Source: JBBQRS01 sp038214535 (lineage in GTDB: Bacteria; Chloroflexota; Anaerolineae; CG2-30-64-16). From it: a stretch of 5,990 bases of DNA. Below, piece after piece: positions 1 to 5,990 of this stretch; the stretch's first letter is position 1, and each line of letters begins with the position of its first letter. The translations under genes were made by a program, and so were the position numbers. The notes beneath the pieces are model-generated. The model searched no databases. It was not told the DNA's origin and saw only the letters and a program-made list of their open reading frames with translations. Where the stretch lies: contig JBBQRS010000186.1 of NCBI GenBank assembly GCA_038214535.1, forward strand, positions 1-5,990. The letters run 5' to 3'.

Positions 1-77
1 GACACCGCCGCCCCGGCGCCGCCGCGCAAACGCACTAGACGCCGCACATAGCTGCACAAGCAAGTGGTCGGCTGGTC

Positions 78-144
78 GCTTCTGCTTCGGCGCGCCGGGC
101 GCCGGTCAACCGCGGCCCATGCTGACCGGCGCCCAGTCAGAAGC
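78..144. repeat. Nested inverted repeat (12 bp plus 7 bp arms)
   Basis: GGGCGCCGGTCA at 97-108 is the exact reverse complement of TGACCGGCGCCC at 123-134, leaving a 14-base loop. Outside it, GCTTCTG at 78-84 pairs with CAGAAGC at 138-144, giving a two-tier hairpin with an asymmetric internal loop of 12 and 3 bases. It lies in a non-coding gap. It could be a terminator for a plus-strand gene ending at the left edge, although no T-run follows, or a dispersed palindromic repeat. The sequence match is certain and the function is not. Confidence 0.6.
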
Positions 145-300
145 CCCGCGAAACACACCTTCCATCCACTGGCCAGGGTGGTTACGGCCCCACTCAGGCC
201 TCGGACGGCGCCATTCCCGCCGCCCCCATGTCCCGCCCCCAGCCTACATTTAGAATTCCTGCGCCACACAGGCATGATTGCAGATCCCATTGCACAGCCA

Positions 301-353
301 GCGGAGTGCGCATCCTCAGATGCGCAACGGTGCAACGAAGACCCGCACTCCGC
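301..353. repeat. Nested palindromic element just past the fmt stop
   Basis: GCGGAGTGCG at 301-310 and CGCACTCCGC at 344-353 are exact reverse complements of 10 bases. Inside, TGCGCATC (307-314) and GATGCGCA (319-326) form a perfect 8-bp stem closed by a CTCA tetraloop. The two stems share 307-310, so they compete for four bases or form a stacked structure. The element starts 13 bases after the fmt stop on the minus strand and could end or stabilise that transcript, but it lacks a U-tract. The 13-mer AGCGGAGTGCGCA (300-312) recurs at 5831-5843, which favours a dispersed intergenic repeat. Confidence 0.55.
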
Positions 354-365
354 AGGGGAGGGAGT

Positions 366-1316
366 TCAGTCGCCCAAGCGGCTGTCCACAAATCCCGGCG
401 CGCCCTGCAAGAACGCGCCCACCGGCATCGGCTTCTTCCCGGCAGGCTGCACCTCCTCCAGCCACAGGATGCCCCTGCCCGTCGCCACGCCCGCGGTGCG
501 CTTGCCGTCGCCCAACACCTGCCCCGGCGTCGCGTGGGTGGGCCGCGAATCCACCCGGGCGCGCAAGATCTTCAACGGCTGGCCCTTCCAGTCGGTGAAG
601 GCGGTCGGCCACGGCTGATAGGCGCGCGCCTTGCGCTCGATCAAGGCCGCCGATTCGCTCCAGTCAATCCGCCCTTCGCTCTTCGCGCTACGCGGCGCGT
701 AAGTCGCCCCTGCCTCCGGCTGCGGTTGCGGCGTGATCTCGCCTGCCAACCAGCCCGGCAGCGCGTGCAACAGCCGTTCCGCGCCGAGAATTGCCAACTT
801 CTCGCCCAGGCTGCCTGTCGTATCGTCCGGCGCGATCGGCAGCGAAGCCATCTCCAGCACCGGCCCGGTATCCACGCCCGCGTCCATCAACATAATCGAG
901 ACCCCGGCTTCGGCGTCGCCTGCCAGGATCGCCGCGGCGATGGGCGCAGCGCCGCGATGGCGCGGCAGCAGCGAGCCATGCACGTTCACGCAGCCGTAGG
1001 GCGGCGCCTCTAACACCTCCGGCGGCAGGATCAGCCCGTAGGCCACCACCACGATCACGTCCGGCTCCAGCGCGGCCAGCTCTGCGCGCGCCGCCTCCGC
1101 CCGCAGGCTTTTCGGCTGTTGCACCGTGATCCCATGCGCCAACGCCGCGTGCTTCACCGGCGAAGATTCAATCTGCCGGCCGCGCCCCGCGGGCCGGTCC
1201 GGCTGCGTCAGCACACCAACCACGTCATACCCCGCGGCGACCAGCGCCTCCAGCGACGGGACGGCGAACTCCGGCGTCCCCATAAACACCACGCGTGTAT
1301 CTTCCGGTAACATCAT
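366..1316 (-). CDS. fmt: Methionyl-tRNA formyltransferase
   Basis: The enzyme transfers a formyl group from 10-formyltetrahydrofolate to initiator Met-tRNA in the cytoplasm, for translation initiation. The 316-residue product has the usual family length. The N-terminal formyltransferase domain opens with VVFMGTPEFAVPSL (9-22). The catalytic triad known from the family is visible as Asn111 and His113 (in NVHGS) and Asp149 (in GVDTG). The folate-binding signature SLLPRHRGAAPI is at 115-126. The C-terminal tRNA-binding domain begins near residue 205 and has the conserved AYQPWPTAF (232-240). Two adjacent ATG codons compete as start. GGAGG at 1319-1323 lies 2 bases from the first and 5 from the second, so initiation at 1313 (one residue shorter) is slightly favoured; the longer form is listed. 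The gene is divergent from recJ, and nothing follows it in the window. Confidence 0.97.
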   Translation of the reverse strand: MMLPEDTRVVFMGTPEFAVPSLEALVAAGYDVVGVLTQPDRPAGRGRQIESSPVKHAALAHGITVQQPKSLRAEAARAELAALEPDVIVVVAYGLILPPEVLEAPPYGCVNVHGSLLPRHRGAAPIAAAILAGDAEAGVSIMLMDAGVDTGPVLEMASLPIAPDDTTGSLGEKLAILGAERLLHALPGWLAGEITPQPQPEAGATYAPRSAKSEGRIDWSESAALIERKARAYQPWPTAFTDWKGQPLKILRARVDSRPTHATPGQVLGDGKRTAGVATGRGILWLEEVQPAGKKPMPVGAFLQGAPGFVDSRLGD

Positions 1317-1331
1317 GACCTCCGCGCATTT

Positions 1332-1360
1332 ACTTTAGACGCAAAGACGCAAAGACGCAA
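1332..1360 (-). promoter_or_regulatory. Possible fmt sigma-A promoter overlapping a tandem repeat
   Basis: Read on the minus strand, TTGCGT (1360-1355) and TAAAGT (1337-1332) match the -35 and -10 consensus at 3 and 4 of 6 positions, with an ideal 17-base spacer. Transcription would start near 1325 and leave a leader of roughly 10 bases carrying the GGAGG. The spacing and position fit, but each box is weak, and the boxes come largely from the tandem repeat listed separately. Confidence 0.3.
1337..1360. repeat. Three tandem copies of AGACGCAA
   Basis: Three perfect 8-bp copies occupy 1337-1344, 1345-1352 and 1353-1360. The array is in the gap between the divergent fmt and recJ genes. An 11-mer from it, AAAGACGCAAA (1343-1353), occurs again at 4389-4399 in the other large intergenic repeat, so both may draw on the same dispersed repeat vocabulary. 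Confidence 0.85.
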
Positions 1361-1390
1361 GCAGCCGAGCGCGTCCTCTCCTCTTGCTTG

Positions 1391-1429
1391 TCGTGCGCGC
1401 TCCTGAGCGCCGGGGACAGCGCGCTACGA
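1391..1429. repeat. Bulged GC hairpin in the fmt-recJ gap
   Basis: TCGTGCGCGCT (1391-1401) pairs with AGCGCGC (1418-1424) and, after a single unpaired T at 1425, ACGA (1426-1429), giving 11 base pairs with one bulge and a 16-base loop. It sits just upstream of the recJ promoter and upstream of the fmt promoter region on the other strand. It could be a regulator site or a dispersed palindromic repeat; the sequence does not distinguish these. Confidence 0.5.
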
Positions 1430-1436
1430 ACGGTTA

Positions 1437-1464
1437 TGGTCAGGTCGAGAAATTAAGTTATAAT
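1437..1464 (+). promoter_or_regulatory. Sigma-A promoter for the recJ operon
   Basis: A perfect TATAAT is at 1459-1464 in an AT-rich island (1450-1466) that stands out from the GC-rich surroundings. TGGTCA at 1437-1442 matches four of six -35 bases with a 16-base spacer. Transcription would start near 1471, about 30 bases before the chosen recJ ATG. Its position inside the longest possible recJ frame argues against a start upstream of it. Confidence 0.65.
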
Positions 1465-1492
1465 AACCACCGATATGTGCAAACGCCCGTCC

Positions 1493-1496
1493 GAGG
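1493..1496 (+). promoter_or_regulatory. recJ: recJ ribosome binding site
   Basis: GAGG lies 4 bases before the ATG at 1501. The spacing is a little short but usable. With the promoter at 1437-1464, it supports the start at 1501 over the in-frame TTG (1384) and other codons upstream. Confidence 0.55.
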
Positions 1497-1500
1497 TTCT

Positions 1501-3264
1501 ATGCTGAGTAAACGCTGGATCATTCACGAGCCGCTGGCAGATTCCCTGATCAACCAGTTGAGCCACCGTAACCCCCTGCTCTTACAACTGCTCTACTGTC
1601 GTGGTTTGCGGTCGTCTGAGGAGATCGAGGCCTTTTTCGCGGGTACCGTCTTCCATTCCGACCCGCGCGCGATGCAGGGCATCGCCGAGGCCGTCGAACG
1701 TCTCTTGCGCGCCATCGAGGCCGGTGAGCCGATTGCGGTGTACGGCGACTTCGACGCCGACGGCGTCACCTCGACGACGTTGATGGTGCAAACGCTGCGG
1801 GCGCTGGGCGCGAACGTGCGGCCCTACATCCCCCACCGTGTGGACGAAGGCTACGGCCTCAACCTGGGCGCGATTGAGCGGTTAGCCGAAGAGGGAACGG
1901 CGGTTCTGCTCACGGTGGATTGCGGGATTCGCTCGCCGGTCGAGGTGGCGCACGCCAACGCGCTGGGCATGGACGTGATCGTCACCGACCACCATTCGAT
2001 CCGCCGCGATGCCGACGGGTGTGATGACCTGCCGCCGGCTTTGGCCGTCATCAACCCCAAGCGCCAGGGTGATTCGCAAATCTTCAAGGAATTGGCGGGC
2101 GTTGGCGTCGCGTTCAAGCTGGCCCAGGCGTTGCTGTCCGAGTTCGAACGCGCGGATGGTCAGATCACTGAGGGCGATCTCCTCGATCTGGTCGCCGTGG
2201 GCACCGTCGCCGATGTGATGCCCTTGCCGCTGCGGGGCGAGAACCGCCGGTTGGTGCGGGAAGGATTGGCGCAACTCGCGCATCCGCGCCGGCCCGGCTT
2301 ACAGGCCATGATGGATGAGGCGCACCTGTCGCCGGAGCGCGTGTGCGCCATGGATATCGGTTTCATCATCGGCCCGCGCATCAACGCCGCCGGACGCCTT
2401 GAATCGGCCATGCTCGCGTATGACCTGCTCTCCGCGCCCGATGTGTTGACCGCCAGAGAGCTGGCGACAGCGCTGGGGAGCCTCAACCGCAAACGTCAGG
2501 CGTTGACGCTCGACTTGGTGGCCCGCGCCAAAGAGAAGATCGCCGCCGAAGGTTCGGTGCGCGACCTGTATTTGGTCTCCGACCCCGAGTTCCCCTCGGG
2601 CATCGTCGGGCTGGTGGCCGGGCGGCTGGCCGAGGAGCTATACCGGCCCGTGCTGCTGGTCGAGGAAGACATGGGCGGCTCCGGCGAGTCGCGCGGCTCG
2701 GCGCGCAGCATCCCGGAATTTGATGTGACCGCCGCGCTGGACGAATGCCGCGACCTGCTGGTGCGCCACGGCGGCCACTCGATGGCCGCGGGGTTCACGG
2801 TGACGAACGAGAATCTGCCTCTATTGCGCGCCCGGTTGGAAGAAATCGCCGCGCGCGAACTGGGCGACCGTGACCTCGCGCCGACTGTGTGGATTGACGC
2901 GGAGGTCGAGCTGAGCGATCTCGATTGGGCCATGCTCGCGCTGCTGGCTGAACTCGAACCGCACGGGCAGGAGAACCCGCAACCGGTATTCGTCAGCCGT
3001 GGGCTGGAGGTCAGAGATGCGCGCACCGTGGGCAAATCGGCGCAGCATCTCAAGCTCGTGTTGGCCGACCCCGGCGCGGCCGGCCCGAAGGCGCGTATCG
3101 TCTGGGATGCGATCGGCTTCAACCTCGGGTCCTGGTACTCCCGGCTGCCCCAACGAATAGACCTGGCGTACACGTTTGAATCCAACGAGTATAACGGCGA
3201 CCGGCGGCTGCAACTCAACATCAAAGACCTGCGGCCTACCGCCACAGACCCCGAACAGGATTAA
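1501..3264 (+). CDS. recJ: Single-stranded-DNA-specific exonuclease RecJ
   Basis: RecJ degrades single-stranded DNA 5' to 3' in recombinational, mismatch and base-excision repair, using Mn or Mg ions. The 587-residue product is the usual length of the family. DHH-domain motifs are intact: YGDFDADG (81-88), Asp140 in TVDCG, the DHH triad 163-165, and Asp238 in GTVADVMPL. The linker carries GPRINAAGR (291-299). The DHHA1 domain has GIVGLVAGRLAEE (367-379), SARSIPEFDV (400-409) and HGGHSMAAGF (423-432). Residues from about 465 to the end match the position of the C-terminal OB-fold. The start at 1501 is chosen because the protein begins with a typical RecJ N-terminus (KRWIIHEP), with a Shine-Dalgarno sequence and promoter just upstream; the frame stays open to about 1384. 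It leads an operon, with the next gene 5 bases downstream. Confidence 0.97.
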   Translation: MLSKRWIIHEPLADSLINQLSHRNPLLLQLLYCRGLRSSEEIEAFFAGTVFHSDPRAMQGIAEAVERLLRAIEAGEPIAVYGDFDADGVTSTTLMVQTLRALGANVRPYIPHRVDEGYGLNLGAIERLAEEGTAVLLTVDCGIRSPVEVAHANALGMDVIVTDHHSIRRDADGCDDLPPALAVINPKRQGDSQIFKELAGVGVAFKLAQALLSEFERADGQITEGDLLDLVAVGTVADVMPLPLRGENRRLVREGLAQLAHPRRPGLQAMMDEAHLSPERVCAMDIGFIIGPRINAAGRLESAMLAYDLLSAPDVLTARELATALGSLNRKRQALTLDLVARAKEKIAAEGSVRDLYLVSDPEFPSGIVGLVAGRLAEELYRPVLLVEEDMGGSGESRGSARSIPEFDVTAALDECRDLLVRHGGHSMAAGFTVTNENLPLLRARLEEIAARELGDRDLAPTVWIDAEVELSDLDWAMLALLAELEPHGQENPQPVFVSRGLEVRDARTVGKSAQHLKLVLADPGAAGPKARIVWDAIGFNLGSWYSRLPQRIDLAYTFESNEYNGDRRLQLNIKDLRPTATDPEQD

Positions 3265-3269
3265 GGCAT

Positions 3270-3530
3270 ATGTCATTCACGATCCCACAGAAGGACCCGG
3301 CCCCCTCCCGCCGTTTCAGCTTGCCGTTGCGCGTTGGGCTGATCTTTGCCCTCGCGGGTCTTGCCCTCGCCGTGATCGGCATCATCCGCGGCAACGTGCC
3401 GCTCAACCCCGTCTCGATCTTCCTCGCGCTCGCGATCTCCGGCCTGAGCTGGGGCGTCGTGAGCTGGGCGATTGCGACGGCGGTGGTGGACGTGGAGACC
3501 GACATCGCCGCAGGTGAAACCGATGAGTGA
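3270..3530 (+). CDS. Small two-helix membrane protein, unknown function
   Basis: I do not recognise a named family. The 86-residue product has a polar, proline-containing N-terminus (1-18), a hydrophobic helix at about 22-39, a short loop with RGNVPLNP (40-47), a second helix at about 49-73, and an acidic tail (ETDIAAGETDE). Two Arg residues before helix 1 suggest a cytoplasmic N-terminus, and an even helix number would put the acidic tail inside too. AGGA (3257-3260) and AAGG (3263-3266) are possible ribosome binding sites. The gene begins 5 bases after recJ stops, and its last 8 bases overlap the start of the phosphatase gene, so it is very likely translated as part of the operon. Coding is supported by this packing and by two clean hydrophobic segments, not by homology. 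Confidence 0.8.
   Translation: MSFTIPQKDPAPSRRFSLPLRVGLIFALAGLALAVIGIIRGNVPLNPVSIFLALAISGLSWGVVSWAIATAVVDVETDIAAGETDE
3512..3517 (+). promoter_or_regulatory. Ribosome binding site that fixes the phosphatase start
   Basis: AGGTGA lies 5 bases before the ATG at 3523, inside the upstream gene. It favours this start over the in-frame ATG at 3472, which would add a Trp/Arg-rich extension of 17 residues that merely shadows the membrane-protein gene. Confidence 0.6.
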
Positions 3531-4332
3531 GTCCGTCGCCCTGGGTGATTACCGCGGCTTCATCTTCGACATGGACGGCGTGATCTACCGCGGGGACGCC
3601 GTGCTGCCGGGCGCGGCCGATTTCATCGCGGCGCTCAAAGCCGCCGGCATCCCCTACATCTATCTGACCAACAATTCCACCACGCCGCCCGGGCAGGTGG
3701 CCGAGCGGCTGGCGCGCATGGGCATCCCCACCGATCCCGGCGAGGTGCTGACTTCCGCGCAAGCGACCGCCGCCGCACTGAAGGCCGAAATGCCCGCGGG
3801 CCGCGTGATCGTCGTCGGCGAGGAGGGCATCCGTGACGCCCTGTTGCAGGAGGGTTTTACCCTGACGGACGATCATCGCAACGCGGACGCGGTGGTGGTT
3901 GGGCTGGATCGGCATTTCACCTATGCGCGGCTGCGCGAGGCCGCGCTGGCCGTGCGCAACGGCGCGCGCTTCGTCGCCACCAACACCGACCGTACCCTGC
4001 CCACCGAGATCGGCCTGGTCCCCGGCGCGGGCACGATGGTCGGCGCGCTGGAGCTGGCGACCGACGTCGCGCCCACCGTCATCGGCAAGCCATCCGCCGA
4101 GATTTTCCGCCAGGCGCTACAGAAGTTGGGGGTTGACGCGGAACATGTCGTCACCGTGGGCGACCGCCCTGAAACGGACATCCTCGGTTCGCAGGCGGCC
4201 GGCCTGAAAGCGATCGCCGTCCTCACCGGCGTCGGCACGGCGGAAGACTTCGCCGCGCTCCAACCCCCGCCCGACTGGGTTTTCGCCGACCTCACCGAGC
4301 TGCACCGCGCGTATTTCGACGGGCGGCAGTAA
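3523..4332 (+). CDS. HAD superfamily subfamily IIA (NagD-like) hydrolase
   Basis: This is a cytoplasmic Mg-dependent phosphatase of 269 residues, typical for the subfamily. HAD motifs are complete: motif I FDMDGV with nucleophile Asp16 and acid/base Asp18; motif II LTNNST with Thr49; motif III Lys189 in IGKPS; motif IV GDRPETD with Asp214 and Asp219. The large insert between motifs II and III is the C2-type cap, containing VVGLDRHFTYARL (125-137) and ATNTDRTLPTEIGLVPGAG (152-170), which are characteristic of the IIA group (NagD, AraL, 4-nitrophenylphosphatase, phosphoglycolate phosphatase). Members act on nucleoside monophosphates, sugar phosphates or phosphoglycolate; the substrate cannot be read from this sequence. 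The ATG at 3523 overlaps the previous stop by 8 bases (ATGAGTGA), which suggests translational coupling. It is the last gene of the recJ operon. Confidence 0.93.
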   Translation: MSESVALGDYRGFIFDMDGVIYRGDAVLPGAADFIAALKAAGIPYIYLTNNSTTPPGQVAERLARMGIPTDPGEVLTSAQATAAALKAEMPAGRVIVVGEEGIRDALLQEGFTLTDDHRNADAVVVGLDRHFTYARLREAALAVRNGARFVATNTDRTLPTEIGLVPGAGTMVGALELATDVAPTVIGKPSAEIFRQALQKLGVDAEHVVTVGDRPETDILGSQAAGLKAIAVLTGVGTAEDFAALQPPPDWVFADLTELHRAYFDGRQ

Positions 4333-4343
4333 GCGCGGCGGTT

Positions 4344-4447
4344 TGGACCACGAGAGCGTTCGGACCGCGAAACACACGAAAGGGCAGGAAAGACGCAAAA
4401 GCTATCCTTTCGTGTCTTTCGCGTCCTTTCGCGCCTTTCGTGGTCCA
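4344..4447. repeat. Large imperfect inverted repeat between convergent genes; possible bidirectional terminator
   Basis: The outer arms TGGACCACGA (4344-4353) and TCGTGGTCCA (4438-4447) are exact reverse complements. Inner arms of 18 bases (4366-4383 and 4406-4423) pair at 17 positions around a 22-base spacer. The right half is four imperfect tandem units of 9-10 bases beginning CCTTTCG or CTTTCG (4406, 4416, 4425, 4434), and the left half holds their GAAAG-type complements. The element fills most of the gap between the phosphatase stop (4332) and the glucosidase stop (4455). That position suits a two-way terminator, but neither side has a long U-tract, so a dispersed repeat is equally possible. 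Confidence 0.75.
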
Positions 4448-4454
4448 GAGATTC

Positions 4455-5792
<1,338 letters not shown>

Positions 5793-5800
5793 GTGTCGAA

Positions 5801-5808
5801 TCTCCTTT
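5801..5808 (-). promoter_or_regulatory. Strong ribosome binding site of the GH1 gene
   Basis: On the minus strand, AAAGGAGA ends 8 bases before the ATG at 5792. It is the best Shine-Dalgarno match in the window and confirms the start, which also places the GH1 signature at residue 9 as expected. Confidence 0.8.
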
Positions 5809-5830
5809 GCCTGTAGCCTCTATCATCATT

Positions 5831-5844
5831 AGCGGAGTGCGCAC
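5831..5844. promoter_or_regulatory. Palindrome and shared 13-mer upstream of the GH1 gene
   Basis: GTGCGCAC (5837-5844) is a perfect 8-bp palindrome about 45 bases upstream of the GH1 start, a position where a repressor could bind. It overlaps AGCGGAGTGCGCA (5831-5843), identical to 300-312, so it may instead be a fragment of a dispersed intergenic repeat. I see no well-spaced -35/-10 pair for this gene: TTGACA on the minus strand at 5887-5882 has no good -10 box at 16-18 bases. Confidence 0.3.
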
Positions 5845-5849
5845 GCCAC

Positions 5850-5990
5850 CTAGTGGGTCACTTGGCATGCTTTTAGCCATTTGTCAAACACGCTCTTGCG
5901 CCGCCGGATCGGGCGGTAGGTACAAGCGCCGGAGCCGCCGAGGGCATAGCGCCGTTGGCGACTGCGGAAGCGCCGGGCGGCGCGTTTGCC
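5850..5990 (-). CDS. Doubtful 3' end of a minus-strand gene entering from the right edge
   Basis: One minus-strand frame is open from the right edge to TAG at 5852-5850 and would encode the last 46 residues of a protein. It is Arg-rich at first and ends in a more natural-looking segment, KSVFDKWLKACQVTH. It has the orientation of the GH1 gene and would end 57 bases before it. Other frames over the same stretch are also open, which GC-rich DNA allows by chance, and no family motif is visible. It may be real or simply non-coding. Confidence 0.2.
   Translation of the reverse strand, partial: GKRAARRFRSRQRRYALGGSGACTYRPIRRRKSVFDKWLKACQVTH

Larger units (their letters stand above)
1..365. other. 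Left-edge region without a convincing gene
   Basis: I see no supported gene here. The open frames crossing this stretch have Arg/Pro/Ser-rich composition, no recognisable motif and no Shine-Dalgarno sequence, and the longer ones run antisense through fmt. One possibility is that positions 1-51 are the 3' end of a plus-strand gene entering from the left: this frame reads as a short Ala/Pro then Lys/Arg-rich tail ending in TAG at 49-51. Such basic tails do end real proteins, but 16 residues cannot settle it. The rest holds two inverted-repeat structures, listed separately. No U-rich tract follows the fmt stop on the minus strand, so no classical intrinsic terminator is visible. Confidence 0.6.

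Noticed and set aside
119..253. Short plus-strand frame of 44 residues
   Set aside because: Composition is Pro/Arg/His-rich, there is no ribosome binding site, and it spans part of the 97-134 inverted repeat.
194..391. Minus-strand 65-residue frame overlapping the fmt end
   Set aside because: No Shine-Dalgarno sequence or family motif, and it overlaps the fmt 3' end and the 301-353 palindrome.
64..1013. Long plus-strand open frames at 64-618 and 228-1013
   Set aside because: They run antisense through fmt, with Arg/Pro/Ala-rich composition and no motif; fmt on the other strand has complete catalytic signatures.
1337..1360. CRISPR array
   Set aside because: Only three contiguous 8-bp units without spacers; a simple tandem repeat.
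2496..3276. Minus-strand frames opposite recJ (2496-3245 and 2821-3276)
   Set aside because: Ser/Arg-rich shadows of recJ third-position GC bias; recJ is intact through its C-terminus.
5924..5976. Direct repeat AAGCGCCGG at 5924-5932 and 5968-5976
   Set aside because: A 9-base match in strongly GC-biased sequence is expected by chance.

Overview
This window is GC-rich bacterial chromosomal DNA, by eye about two thirds G+C, with strong GC bias at third codon positions. It carries ordinary housekeeping and metabolic genes. The gene set, the high GC and the short GC-rich palindromic or A-rich direct repeats confined to gene gaps suggest a Chloroflexota (Anaerolineae-like) bacterium. That placement is an inference from style: no rRNA or taxon-specific marker is present.

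Layout. Positions 1-365 hold no convincing gene but contain two inverted-repeat structures. The first gene, on the minus strand (366-1316), is fmt, methionyl-tRNA formyltransferase, with all catalytic motifs. A divergent intergenic region (1317-1500) separates it from a plus-strand operon. This gap holds a three-copy 8-bp tandem repeat that fits inside a possible fmt promoter, a bulged GC hairpin, and a good promoter (perfect TATAAT) for recJ. The operon is recJ (1501-3264, single-stranded-DNA exonuclease), a small two-helix membrane protein of unknown function (3270-3530), and a HAD subfamily IIA (NagD-like) sugar or nucleotide phosphatase (3523-4332). Its genes are packed tightly, with a 5-base gap and then an 8-base overlap, so co-transcription and translational coupling are likely.

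The operon converges on a minus-strand GH1 beta-glucosidase (4455-5792). The 122-base gap between them is almost filled by a large imperfect inverted repeat built from CCTTTCG-like units, which may work as a bidirectional terminator and may belong to a dispersed repeat family. Upstream of the glucosidase (5793-5990) lie its Shine-Dalgarno sequence, a short palindrome, a 13-mer shared with the left end of the window, and an unproven reading frame entering from the right edge.

How the genes work together. Fmt supplies formyl-Met-tRNA for translation initiation and RecJ acts in DNA repair and recombination. The HAD phosphatase and the GH1 enzyme are soluble enzymes of small-molecule and glycan metabolism. 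There is no single pathway across the window. No mobile element, CRISPR array, RNA gene or defence system was seen. The most unusual content is the intergenic repeats and the uncharacterised membrane protein inside the recJ operon.
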